A DNA stretch of 64,000 nucleotides from an uncultured Pelagibacteraceae bacterium (GTDB taxonomy: Bacteria; Pseudomonadota; Alphaproteobacteria; Pelagibacterales; Pelagibacteraceae): NCBI GenBank assembly GCA_902636075.1, contig CACPQM010000007.1, positions 1 through 64,000 on the forward strand, in the 5' to 3' direction. Below the pieces are notes generated by a model that worked only from the letters and a program-made list of their open reading frames with translations, ran no database searches and was not told the origin of the DNA. Both the position numbers and the translations under genes were made by a program. Positions 37,010 through 45,502 of the stretch are shown in pieces. Every line of letters begins with the position of its first letter. Position 1 is the stretch's first letter.

Positions 37010-37622
37010 TTTTAATTGCTAGATTTAATAGTTTATTAATTTTTTTAATATCTTTCTTACCTTCATTATTTTCTAAAGCACCGCTTAGATCAACAAATAT
37101 TTCTTTATTTTTAAAATTAGGAATATCTTCTATTTTTATATTTCCAGCAATCATTTTATTTACCGAATTGGGTACAGAATTTAATAATTTGTGATCGAAG
37201 CCAATTGATTTTTCATATCCCTTCCCATCGAAAAGAATTAAATCTGAAACTTCATTATAATCTTTATATATATCAACATCTTTTTGATCATTAATTGTGA
37301 TAGCAGTAATAATTTTAATATTATACTTTTCTTTTATTAATTTTGTTCTTTTTGGGCTAACATCATACAGTTGATAAAAATCAAATTTTAGTCCCGTGAT
37401 TTTTTTTAATGTTGTGTCGTCAGGATCAACAAGAACAGATACAAAATTTGTTTTTTTTTTTTCTATATCAACCAATTTTTTTAATTTTTCATATTCAACA
37501 TATCTTCTACTTTTTTTATAATTACTGATAAAACCTATGAACTTAGGAGGAAATTTATGATTTAAAATATAGTTTAAAGTCTCAAGATCAGAGACCCCAC
37601 AAATTTTTATTCCTTTGATCAT
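36999..37622 (-). CDS. trpF: Phosphoribosylanthranilate isomerase, divergent
   Basis: TIM-barrel isomerase of tryptophan synthesis. Catalytic Cys is C8 in IKICGV and the catalytic Asp is in LILFDGKG. KKSRRYV fits the substrate-binding Arg. The phosphate-binding segments are degenerate: the usual GGTG loop is KSIGFD, LAGGL is IAGNI, and DVSSGVE is DLSGALE. Length 207 is normal. It contains a run of 12 A residues (minus strand, 37451-37462). It shares one base with the pyrF stop and overlaps trpB by 11 nt. Confidence 0.82.
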   Translation of the reverse strand: MIKGIKICGVSDLETLNYILNHKFPPKFIGFISNYKKSRRYVEYEKLKKLVDIEKKKTNFVSVLVDPDDTTLKKITGLKFDFYQLYDVSPKRTKLIKEKYNIKIITAITINDQKDVDIYKDYNEVSDLILFDGKGYEKSIGFDHKLLNSVPNSVNKMIAGNIKIEDIPNFKNKEIFVDLSGALENNEGKKDIKKINKLLNLAIKNET

Positions 37623-38293
37623 TATTTTAAATGATTAATTAGATTTTGAAGATTTTTTTTAATATTTCCTCTGGTTATTGGTCTCCCAATTACCAACCAA
37701 TCACTTCCATTTTTAAAAGCTTGTTTTGGTGTTAAGGCTCTTTTCTGATCATCGGACCCAGATTTAAATCTTATTCCTGGGGTTATAATTTCTTTTTTAA
37801 ATATTTTTTTGACAATATTTACTTCCATGGGACTACATACTATCGCATCTAGTTTTGCTTTTTTAGCTAATCTAGCTTGATCAATTACTATATTTTTTAC
37901 TGACTTAGTATATCCAATTTCCTTTATTGATTTATTATCAAGTGATGTCAGTATTGTAACTCCAATTAATTTTGTTTTACCTGAAACTTTTTTAGCAGCT
38001 TTCAATGAACTCAGCCCTGAACTAATATGTATTGTTATATAATTAAATTTTAAATCTCTAACAGCTTTAATTGCTGAAGCACAAGTATTAGGGATATCTG
38101 CAAATTTATAATCTCCAAAAATAATTTTGTTCCTTAATTCTGATATAAATTTTCTTCCTCCTTTAGAGTTCAAAAACTCTAATCCAAACTTGTAACCAAT
38201 CTGCATTTTTGAATTTTGTGTTTTTTTAATAATTTCTTTAACTTTAATTATATTTTTGCTATCACAAGCAATAAATACTTTATTTTTTTTCAT
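37622..38293 (-). CDS. pyrF: Orotidine 5'-phosphate decarboxylase
   Basis: Last step of UMP synthesis. The catalytic array D-x-K-x-x-D is D61-Y-K63-F-A-D66 followed by IPNT. The early Asp is in FIACDSKN. The phosphate loop region is ITPGIRF, and VIGRPITRG ends the barrel. Length 223 is usual. Its start lies within the last 14 nt of ihfB, and it is coupled to trpF by a TAATG. Confidence 0.93.
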   Translation of the reverse strand: MKKNKVFIACDSKNIIKVKEIIKKTQNSKMQIGYKFGLEFLNSKGGRKFISELRNKIIFGDYKFADIPNTCASAIKAVRDLKFNYITIHISSGLSSLKAAKKVSGKTKLIGVTILTSLDNKSIKEIGYTKSVKNIVIDQARLAKKAKLDAIVCSPMEVNIVKKIFKKEIITPGIRFKSGSDDQKRALTPKQAFKNGSDWLVIGRPITRGNIKKNLQNLINHLK

Positions 38294-38570
38294 TTATTTT
38301 TACAGCCCATTCCTTTGACATTTTAAAAAAAATTGATTTTTTTTCAGGTGTATTTACTTTTTCACTAGTTTTTGGATTTCTAGATATTCTTGCCTTTTGT
38401 AATCTTGGTTCTAATGAAAATATATCCCTAAGCTCAACTCTTTCATCTCTTTTCAATGCCTCTTGCATTTCATAGATCATAATGTCAAATAATTTTATTA
38501 AATCTTTTTTTAAAAAATTAGGATAATTATTTGCTAGTTCTTTTATTAAGTCTGATTTTACGACTGACAA
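38280..38570 (-). CDS. ihfB: Integration host factor beta subunit (HU/IHF family)
   Basis: A 96-residue DNA-bending protein. The HU/IHF pattern is clear: VVKSDLIKELA at the N-terminus, RVELRDIFSLEPR, then ARISRNPKTSEKV with the intercalating Pro. Directly following rpsA (3-nt gap) is the usual ihfB position. The beta arm region has LEPR in place of the usual GFGSFxVR, slightly diverged. It overlaps pyrF by 14 nt. Confidence 0.88.
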   Translation of the reverse strand: MSVVKSDLIKELANNYPNFLKKDLIKLFDIMIYEMQEALKRDERVELRDIFSLEPRLQKARISRNPKTSEKVNTPEKKSIFFKMSKEWAVKINEKK

Positions 38571-38573
38571 TTT

Positions 38574-40319
38574 TTATTCAGAGTCCTTATTATTTTTTTT
38601 GTCATCTAATTGTTCAGACAGAGATGAGAACGGTAAGTTTTTTCCACTAAGTGGGCTTGAGTGTTCTTTTATTGCTTTTGCATTCATAATTTCCTCAAGT
38701 AGCTTAATACTTAAGGTGACCTTTCTTTTCTCAAAGTTTAACTCTGCAATTGCAGCATCTATTCTTTCCCCTCCTACAAAACGCGAAGGTCTTGCATCGG
38801 AAGAGCTCATTGCTATTTGTGATTTTTTAATAAGAATTTCAATATCACATCCCTCAGGTTTTACAAATAAGCCCTTATTATCTGACGAAATTACCTTTAC
38901 AGTTATTGCATCATTAATTTTTCTGTTTTTAAACCAATCGAATGGGTCCTTCTCTAATTGTTTTAATCCAACTCTTACCTTTTGTTCAGTTTTTTTTATC
39001 TCTAAAATCTTTACTTTAATTTTATCTCCTTTTTTATACTTTTTAAGTTCTTCTTCAGGTTTGCTTCTGTACGATAAATCGTTCGAATGTAAAAAACCGT
39101 CAATTTCGAAATCTGATAGTTTCACATAAAGGGCATATTCATTTGTATTGCTTACTACTCCTTCGATATCTGATCCAACTGGGAAATTACTTTCAAGCTT
39201 AGAATAAGGGTTTTCTTGTGTCAATCTGTGCGATATTGCAACTCTTCTTTTTTCTTTATCTATCTCTGTTATTACACAATCAATTTGGTCACCAACATTA
39301 AACATTTTTTTTGGTGAAATATTTTTTTTAGTCCAGCTAATCTCGCTGCTATGAAGGAGAGTGCTAAGACCTGGCTCTAATTCACAAAAACATCCATAGT
39401 CAGTTATTTTTACAACCTTGACTTTATATTGTTCACCTATTTGATAGTTTGAGATATGTTCAAATGGATCTGGTGAAAGCTGTTTAATAGAACACCCAAC
39501 TTGAAGTTTTTCCATGTCTATCGATATTATTTTTAAATCATGTTTTTCTCCAATATTAAAAATTTCATCTGGGTGATTTACTCTACTATAACTTATTTCT
39601 TGAAGGTGACAGAGAGTATCTATAGTGCCTTCGGCTGTAGTTACCTCGAAGAAGCAACCAAATGAAGAATACCCCTTTACTACTGCGTCTTTAATTATAT
39701 CTCCTACCTTAAAATTTTCTATAATTTTAACTTTATCTTCTTTTTTATTTGAATTAACAACTTGTCTCCTTGATACAACACTATTTCCCCTCACCATGTC
39801 TAATTTAATAAGAGCAAATTTTTGTTCAACTCCGATTAGATGATCTATATTTTTTATTGGCTTATCTGAAATTTGCGAACCTGGACAAAACATAAGAGAT
39901 CCAGTTTCTATGTGTTCAACAATCACACCTCCTTTTGTTTTTTGAGTTATCTTTCCATTTATTAACTCATTTTTTTCATAACACTTTACTAATTCATTCC
40001 AACCTTTTATTTTTTGAGCCTTTTGGGCAGATACTACAACATCGCCATTTTTATCTTCAATTTTTTCTAATAATACAGAAATTGTTGATCCCTCTTTTAT
40101 TTTTTCAGCCATTCCCATCATTTTAATTTCATTTATATCTACTACAGGTTCACTTTTTAAACCTGGAATGAAAAGAAATACATATTTATTGGTAATCTTA
40201 GCAACTTTGCCTTCAATTATTTTGCCTTCTTCAATTTTATCTTTTGATAATTGGCTGTTTAATAATTTCTCAAACTGTTGGCTTGCTTGAGTGAGTTGAT
40301 CTTTATTGTAAATTTCCAT
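38574..40319 (-). CDS. rpsA: 30S ribosomal protein S1
   Basis: Six consecutive S1 RNA-binding repeats over about 30-550 (recurring GxIIEGKV, G.F.E, LHxSEIS and VIEIDKEKRRVAIS patterns) identify S1, which brings mRNA to the 30S subunit. At 581 residues it has usual length for alphaproteobacteria. ATG at 40319 overlaps the cmk stop (TGATG); an in-frame TTG three bases upstream is less likely. The C-terminus is acidic. cmk-rpsA-ihfB is the standard order. Confidence 0.95.
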   Translation of the reverse strand: MEIYNKDQLTQASQQFEKLLNSQLSKDKIEEGKIIEGKVAKITNKYVFLFIPGLKSEPVVDINEIKMMGMAEKIKEGSTISVLLEKIEDKNGDVVVSAQKAQKIKGWNELVKCYEKNELINGKITQKTKGGVIVEHIETGSLMFCPGSQISDKPIKNIDHLIGVEQKFALIKLDMVRGNSVVSRRQVVNSNKKEDKVKIIENFKVGDIIKDAVVKGYSSFGCFFEVTTAEGTIDTLCHLQEISYSRVNHPDEIFNIGEKHDLKIISIDMEKLQVGCSIKQLSPDPFEHISNYQIGEQYKVKVVKITDYGCFCELEPGLSTLLHSSEISWTKKNISPKKMFNVGDQIDCVITEIDKEKRRVAISHRLTQENPYSKLESNFPVGSDIEGVVSNTNEYALYVKLSDFEIDGFLHSNDLSYRSKPEEELKKYKKGDKIKVKILEIKKTEQKVRVGLKQLEKDPFDWFKNRKINDAITVKVISSDNKGLFVKPEGCDIEILIKKSQIAMSSSDARPSRFVGGERIDAAIAELNFEKRKVTLSIKLLEEIMNAKAIKEHSSPLSGKNLPFSSLSEQLDDKKNNKDSE

Positions 40320-40975
40320 CAATTATTTAGTTTTTTGTCCATTATTGCTTTTAACTTTTTAAAGCAAGCTTTCTTACTTAATTTAGTTGTATTAATCAAG
40401 ATAGAATCTCTTGTTTTTCTTAGTGGTCCATATTTTCTCTCTTTGTCTGATTTATCCCTATTTTTAAGGCTTTTGAGTACTTCTTTATATAAAATTTTTT
40501 TTTTTAACTTTTTATACTCTTTAAACCTTCTTTTTGCTCTAGTTTCAATGTTAGCAGTAATATAAAATTTAAACATTGCATCTTTCATTTGGACTGTAAT
40601 TATATCCCTTCCATCAAGGATAGATCCTCTAAATCTTTTTGGTGGATTGTAAGCACATTTTTGCTGGTAATAGCGAACTATAGTTCTTATTTTTTTATCT
40701 TTAGCGATTTTTGATGCTGATATAGCAACTTCATTAGTTAATAAAGATTTTTTTTTCAAATTGTCTAGTTTTAAATTTGTTATTTTTTTTTTTATGAAAG
40801 AGTATGAAAATTTTTTTGGATTTTCTATTTTGAGCTTACCAATATATCGATAAACTTTTCCTGTATCTAAGTAAAATAAATTATAGTGTTTAGATATTAA
40901 TTTAGCTTGTGTTCCAGCACCAGACGCTGCTGGAGAGTCTATTGCAACAGTTATCAAATTCCTTTTTTTTATCAA
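40319..40975 (-). CDS. cmk: Cytidylate kinase with Lys-less P-loop
   Basis: Phosphorylates CMP and dCMP. Family features are DTGKVYRYIG, GSILDGRDI, ETRAKRRFKEYKKL and a LID-like NRDKSDKERKYGPLR with the conserved arginines. The Walker A motif, GPAGSGKGT in most members, reads SPAASGAGT (14-22): the phosphate-binding Lys is Ala20 and two glycines are also changed. The reading frame is intact and length (218) is normal. It sits between aroA (4-nt overlap) and rpsA (1-nt overlap). The fold call is firm; full catalytic activity is uncertain. Confidence 0.86.
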   Translation of the reverse strand: MIKKRNLITVAIDSPAASGAGTQAKLISKHYNLFYLDTGKVYRYIGKLKIENPKKFSYSFIKKKITNLKLDNLKKKSLLTNEVAISASKIAKDKKIRTIVRYYQQKCAYNPPKRFRGSILDGRDIITVQMKDAMFKFYITANIETRAKRRFKEYKKLKKKILYKEVLKSLKNRDKSDKERKYGPLRKTRDSILINTTKLSKKACFKKLKAIMDKKLNN

Positions 40976-42297
40976 TTAATTTTCGCTCCTATAGACTTAA
41001 GAGTTTTTAAAAAATTAGGAAATGATGTTTTAATTGAATCTCTATCATTTATTCTCCATTTGCCTCCCAAAGTTAGTGCTGTAATACATGATAGAAAAAA
41101 AATTCTATGATCTTTTAAAAAGTTCTTCATCTCAAAATTTTGAGAGAGTGTTAAACTAGGGTTACCATAAATTTTTATGTTATTTTTTTTTCTTTCTACT
41201 CTTATACCAATATATCTTAAAAATTTTATACCAAGATCTAATCTTCTCGACTCTTTCTTGTTCATTTCTCCAAGGTCTTTAAAGCTTGAAATTCCATTTG
41301 CCTTAGCTGCAACTAAAAATATTATTAAAAACTCATCTATGGCAGAACTATTTAGTGTAGATGGGCAATTAACCGCTTTCAGAACATTTTTACTTTGAAT
41401 ATAGATATCTGCTATAGCCTCGCCATTGTAAAATCTTTTTTTCTTAAATTTAATTTTTGCACCCATCTTGTTCAGAATAGTAATTATTCCAATTCTACTT
41501 GGATTTATATTAACTTCTTTAATAGTTAATGATGATTTTTTTGATAAAAGAGTTAATACAATAAAAAAAGACGCTGAACTAATATCACCTGGAACATTAT
41601 AATCAAAAGCCTTAAATTGTTTAAGACCTTGAATTGATATTTTGTCGAAATTTTTGTTCCTCTTTACTTTGATTGGATATTTTAAAAATTTTAACATCAG
41701 CTCTGTATGATTTCTTGATTTTTTTGAATTAATAGTAGTTATTCCTGGTGTATTTAGAGCAGAAAATATTAAACAAGATTTAACTTGAGCACTCCCAATA
41801 TTTTCAAAATATTTTATTGGCCTTAAAAAATCTGTACCTAATAGTTTTATAGGCATTAGGTTTTTTTTACTCTTAATATTTACACCAAAAAGTTTTAATG
41901 GCTTAATAACCCTGGAAAAGTCTCTTTTAGATAAACTTTTATCTCCTATAACTTTTACTTCATTTTTTGATTTTACCAATAATCCTAGAATTAGTCTTGC
42001 CAAGGTTCCAGAATTTCCTGCATTTAATGTTGTATTTTTTTTGAAACTGAAACCATTCAAACCAAAACCATATATATTATAGATATTATTAATTTTTCTA
42101 TAATTTATCCCAAGTTTCTTTATAGTTTTTAATGTATTAATTACATCTTCTGATTCCAATAAATTTGAAATTTTAGATGTGCCAATTGCCTGAGAAGCAA
42201 GAAGAACTGATCTTATAGAAATACTTTTATCTGAACTAACTTTAATTACTCTATTAAAATTTTTTATTCTATTTTTTATAACTACATAGTTTGACAT
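40972..42297 (-). CDS. aroA: 3-phosphoshikimate 1-carboxyvinyltransferase (EPSP synthase)
   Basis: Adds enolpyruvate to shikimate 3-phosphate. Active-site blocks: SSDKSISIR (PEP and S3P Lys/Ser/Arg), NAGNSGTLARL, GSAQVKSCL, RNHTELML, the DEF catalytic Asp region, KESRRL, KDHRI and KTSFPNF. The first block lacks the usual Pro-Gly before DKS and the fifth has ESRR for ESDR, but all charged contacts appear present. Length 441 is normal. It follows lptB by 7 nt and overlaps cmk by 4 nt. Confidence 0.92.
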   Translation of the reverse strand: MSNYVVIKNRIKNFNRVIKVSSDKSISIRSVLLASQAIGTSKISNLLESEDVINTLKTIKKLGINYRKINNIYNIYGFGLNGFSFKKNTTLNAGNSGTLARLILGLLVKSKNEVKVIGDKSLSKRDFSRVIKPLKLFGVNIKSKKNLMPIKLLGTDFLRPIKYFENIGSAQVKSCLIFSALNTPGITTINSKKSRNHTELMLKFLKYPIKVKRNKNFDKISIQGLKQFKAFDYNVPGDISSASFFIVLTLLSKKSSLTIKEVNINPSRIGIITILNKMGAKIKFKKKRFYNGEAIADIYIQSKNVLKAVNCPSTLNSSAIDEFLIIFLVAAKANGISSFKDLGEMNKKESRRLDLGIKFLRYIGIRVERKKNNIKIYGNPSLTLSQNFEMKNFLKDHRIFFLSCITALTLGGKWRINDRDSIKTSFPNFLKTLKSIGAKIN

Positions 42298-42304
42298 TGA
42301 TGAA

Positions 42305-43081
42305 CTAATTTATTTTAAATTCATCTCCAAAATATGCCGATCTCGCGCTATTATCCTTTATGATTTCACTAGGGCTTCCCGAAGCAATAATTTTCCCATT
42401 AGATAATACTATAGCTCTATCAACACAACTTAATAAATCTCTGGCTTGATGGTCACAAACTATTACAGTAATTTTTTCTAAAGATTGTAAATTTATTATT
42501 ATTTCTTGAAGCATTTTGATTGTCAAAATATCTAAAGCTGCAAATGGTTCGTCTAAAAGAAGAATACTTGGATCATTAATTAAAGCCATTGCTATGACTA
42601 ATTTTTTTTTTTGACCACCTGATAAGTGTTTTGATTTTATTCCAATCAGTGGTTCAAACTCAAATTGAGAAATTAATTTATCAATTTTAGTTTTTCTTAA
42701 ATTTTTATCTTTAATGTGTATTTCTGCAACTAACTTTAAATTGTCTATCAAGTTTAAGTCTTGAATAAACCCTCCATATTGAGGCACATAACCTAAATTA
42801 AATTTTGTTGCCCTTTCGTAGACCGGTATATTTGTACAATCAGAACCATTTATCAATACTTGTCCATAGCTTGGTTCTTTTAATCCAGTAATAATATGGA
42901 AAATTGTGGACTTACCAACCCCGTTAGGGCCTAACATTCCTAAAATTTCTTGTTTATGTATTTTTAAACTTAGGTTATTCAATATTTGTCTTTTATTATA
43001 AAACATGGATATTTTATCTAATTCTAAAACTGATACTTCCTTTTTGAAACTTTTAATCCTAAATTTTTTAATTAATGCCAT
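42305..43081 (-). CDS. lptB: LPS export ABC transporter ATP-binding protein
   Basis: ATPase of the LptB2FGC machine that extracts LPS from the inner membrane. Walker A is GPNGVGKST, the signature is LSGGQKKKLVIAMAL, Walker B is ILLLDEPFAALD, and the switch His is in VIVCDHQ. C-terminal YFGDEFKIN matches LptB rather than amino-acid ABC ATPases. The ATG shares a base with the lptC stop. No lptA lies between lptC and lptB. Confidence 0.92.
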   Translation of the reverse strand: MALIKKFRIKSFKKEVSVLELDKISMFYNKRQILNNLSLKIHKQEILGMLGPNGVGKSTIFHIITGLKEPSYGQVLINGSDCTNIPVYERATKFNLGYVPQYGGFIQDLNLIDNLKLVAEIHIKDKNLRKTKIDKLISQFEFEPLIGIKSKHLSGGQKKKLVIAMALINDPSILLLDEPFAALDILTIKMLQEIIINLQSLEKITVIVCDHQARDLLSCVDRAIVLSNGKIIASGSPSEIIKDNSARSAYFGDEFKIN

Positions 43082-43869
43082 TAGTTTGTAATAACTTCGA
43101 CTTCCCCTATAGAACTTTCAGGATTAATAATTATATCTTTTGTTTTTAAATCAAACTCAACAATTCCAGCCTTCATAACAGATTTTGGATCGGTAACAAT
43201 CACATTATTATATGCTATTGCTTTGTTGGTCTCCATATTAATATCAAAATTTATACATGTAATTTGTTTATTTTGATAATTAATTACTACATTTTCATAA
43301 AATTTAGAATTTAAATTTACAGAGTTATATTCAGCGTAATCTGATACTATAAAAATAGTGTCTCGTATTTCAGATGTAATTTTACCTCGAACGTTTTCTA
43401 GATCCAAAATATCTTTATTATTAATATTTGATTTTCCTGAAGTAGCCAATAAGTAAAATCTATTTCCTTTTTGGTCGATTGATGAGTACTCTACATCTTT
43501 CATTAAATCTTTAACTTTCTTTTCTTCTTTTTTAATTATCTCATCTTTTTTAACTTCTTTTTTATTAATTTCTTTATTGATTATAACTTTTTCTTTGTCT
43601 GAATTAGTATTTTCTAGAATATTTTTATTAGGGTTTTGATTAATTATTTTATCAGATCTTTCATTTCTATTTTTAATTATACTTTCTAATTCTTCATTCT
43701 TTATTTCTAAATCAGATATTTTCTTTTCAAGTTGGCTAATATTTGTTTCTGATGTAATTGTTTCTTCAATAATTTTTTTGTCTAAATTAAAATATTCAAA
43801 GTATACCCAACTAATAATTAAAAAAATTAATATCGAAATACAAATCTGGATAAAGGTTCTTACCGACAT
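43081..43869 (-). CDS. lptC: LptC-like LPS export protein with coiled-coil linker
   Basis: Bitopic inner-membrane protein: TM helix at about 7-24, a coiled coil (about 38-70), a Lys/Glu/Asn-rich linker (75-125), then an LptC/OstA-type beta domain (from YSSIDQKGNRFYLLATSG to the end) with the alternating pattern of that family. Usual LptC proteins are about 180-230 residues and lack the coiled coil; this one is 262. Position between kdsD and lptB supports LptC. The periplasmic bridge gene lptA is missing from its usual place. Confidence 0.75.
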   Translation of the reverse strand: MSVRTFIQICISILIFLIISWVYFEYFNLDKKIIEETITSETNISQLEKKISDLEIKNEELESIIKNRNERSDKIINQNPNKNILENTNSDKEKVIINKEINKKEVKKDEIIKKEEKKVKDLMKDVEYSSIDQKGNRFYLLATSGKSNINNKDILDLENVRGKITSEIRDTIFIVSDYAEYNSVNLNSKFYENVVINYQNKQITCINFDINMETNKAIAYNNVIVTDPKSVMKAGIVEFDLKTKDIIINPESSIGEVEVITN

Positions 43870-44850
43870 TTAGGTTATGTTAGCATCTAAAACATTATGA
43901 ATATGAATAAAACCAATTGTCTTATTTTTTTTGTTATTATTATGAACGCAGAGACTTGTAATTTTATTAGAGTTCATAATTGAGAGTGCTTTTGCAGCCA
44001 GCATATTTTTATCTACACTAATTGGATTTTTTTTCATTACTTTATTTATCTTTGTTTCTTTCAAATTAAATCCTTTATTTGTCAGTCTCTTTATATCACC
44101 GTCAGTTAAAATTCCTTTAGTATGATTCTGATTATTTTTAATGATTAGTGTTCCTAGACCTTTTCTTGATATTTTATTTAATGCAACTTTCATATTTACA
44201 TTTTCAGATATGAAAGGTATTTTGTTTCCAGTTAACATAAGATCTTCAACAGTTTTGAGTTTTATTGATAGTGATCCGCTAGGATGAAATTTTTTAAAAT
44301 CTAGCCTTCCAAATTTTTTATATCTCATGCAAGCAATAGCAATCGCATCACCCAAAGCTATTTGAACTGTTGTTGATGATGTAGGAACAAAACTTCCGGG
44401 TCCAGCTTCTTTAACCTGTGGTAGCAAAAATTTTAAATCAGAACTTTTATATAAAAGAGAGTCTTTCTTTGATGTAATTCCTATTAATTTAATATTTCTA
44501 TTTCTGGATGTATATTGAATTATATTTTTTAATTCATTACTTTGCCCACTTAAACTCACAAGTATTACAATGTCATTTGATGTAATTTGCCCTAGATCTC
44601 CGTGACTGGCATTTGATGCATCAACAAAAAATGATGGTGTTCCAGTTGATGAAAAAGTTGCAGACCATTTTTTTCCAATAATTCCACTCTTTCCTACACC
44701 AGATATAATTACTCTACCTTTTTTACAATTAATAATTGTTTTTACTATTTTTTCTAAAGAATGATCTATGCTTGAATAGAGTTTTTTAAGTGATTTTAAT
44801 TCTACTTCAACAACCTCTTTAGCAATTTGTATTACTTTTTTGTCTTTCAT
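43870..44850 (-). CDS. kdsD: Arabinose-5-phosphate isomerase
   Basis: Makes arabinose 5-phosphate for KDO synthesis. An N-terminal SIS domain (VIISGVGKSGIIGKKW, SLSGQSNELKN, and the catalytic His in SNASHGDLG) is followed by two CBS domains (about 200-325). The ATG at 44850 is one base after the rnd stop; a longer frame to 44892 would overlap rnd and adds 14 residues not typical of the family. It abuts lptC with no spacer, the usual LPS-gene order. Confidence 0.93.
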   Translation of the reverse strand: MKDKKVIQIAKEVVEVELKSLKKLYSSIDHSLEKIVKTIINCKKGRVIISGVGKSGIIGKKWSATFSSTGTPSFFVDASNASHGDLGQITSNDIVILVSLSGQSNELKNIIQYTSRNRNIKLIGITSKKDSLLYKSSDLKFLLPQVKEAGPGSFVPTSSTTVQIALGDAIAIACMRYKKFGRLDFKKFHPSGSLSIKLKTVEDLMLTGNKIPFISENVNMKVALNKISRKGLGTLIIKNNQNHTKGILTDGDIKRLTNKGFNLKETKINKVMKKNPISVDKNMLAAKALSIMNSNKITSLCVHNNNKKNKTIGFIHIHNVLDANIT

Positions 44851-44851
44851 T

Positions 44852-45466
44852 CTAATGTGACCAGATATCATCTTTAAAAGATGCATAATCAAGTTCGACT
44901 CTTGTGTTAATAAACTTTATTGCATTGTTGTAAAGATCTAATCTTTTTTCTCTTTCAAGTATTTTTTTAAGAGCAAAATATATTTTATGAAGATAGAGGA
45001 CGTCTTGAGCACAATATTTTAATTGTTTGTCTGTAAGATCACCACCAAAATCAGAAACTTGCAATTGTTTACTTATATCTATACCTATAAATTCTTTTAT
45101 TAAGTCTTTCAAACCATGTCTATCTGTGTAGCCCCTAGCAATTTTACTCATTATTTTCGTACAATCTATATTCTCTACTTTTTTAATATCTAAGTTTTTT
45201 TTGATAAACAATAAATCTGCTCTAGCAAAATGAAATATTTTATTAATACTATTGTCTTCTAGAACTTTTTTTAAGTTTGGTGCATCATAATTATCTTTAT
45301 CTAATTTAATAATATGAGCATCATTATTACCTGAAGATATTTGAACTAAACAAAGTCTGTCTCGTACAATATTAAGTCCTGTGAACTCGCAATCTATAGC
45401 AATCTTGTCACTGAACTTTATTTCAGCTGGCAAATCTTTCTGATGTAATTTAATATCTAAATCCAT
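44852..45466 (-). CDS. Ribonuclease D family 3'-5' exonuclease
   Basis: DEDDy exonuclease of 204 residues. IAIDCEFTGL supplies Asp and Glu, FHFARADLLF an Asp, and YCAQDVLYL the Tyr and last Asp. Unlike E. coli RNase D it has no HRDC domains, which is the usual short alphaproteobacterial form. Start ATG at 45466; a longer frame upstream would run into the divergent NDUFA9-like gene. It is the first gene of the 14-gene minus-strand run. Confidence 0.88.
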   Translation of the reverse strand: MDLDIKLHQKDLPAEIKFSDKIAIDCEFTGLNIVRDRLCLVQISSGNNDAHIIKLDKDNYDAPNLKKVLEDNSINKIFHFARADLLFIKKNLDIKKVENIDCTKIMSKIARGYTDRHGLKDLIKEFIGIDISKQLQVSDFGGDLTDKQLKYCAQDVLYLHKIYFALKKILEREKRLDLYNNAIKFINTRVELDYASFKDDIWSH

Positions 45467-45472
45467 TAAATA

Positions 45473-45502
45473 GATATATATATATGAAAAATCAGGATTC
45501 AA
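45473..45502 (-). promoter_or_regulatory. Candidate promoter for the 14-gene minus-strand operon
   Basis: Read on the minus strand: TTGAAT (45502-45497), then TATATA (45480-45475, spacer 16) or TATATC (45478-45473, spacer 18). Transcription would start within a few bases of the exonuclease ATG. The -35 lies inside the NDUFA9-like coding sequence because the start-to-start spacer is only 17 bp. Confidence 0.3.
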
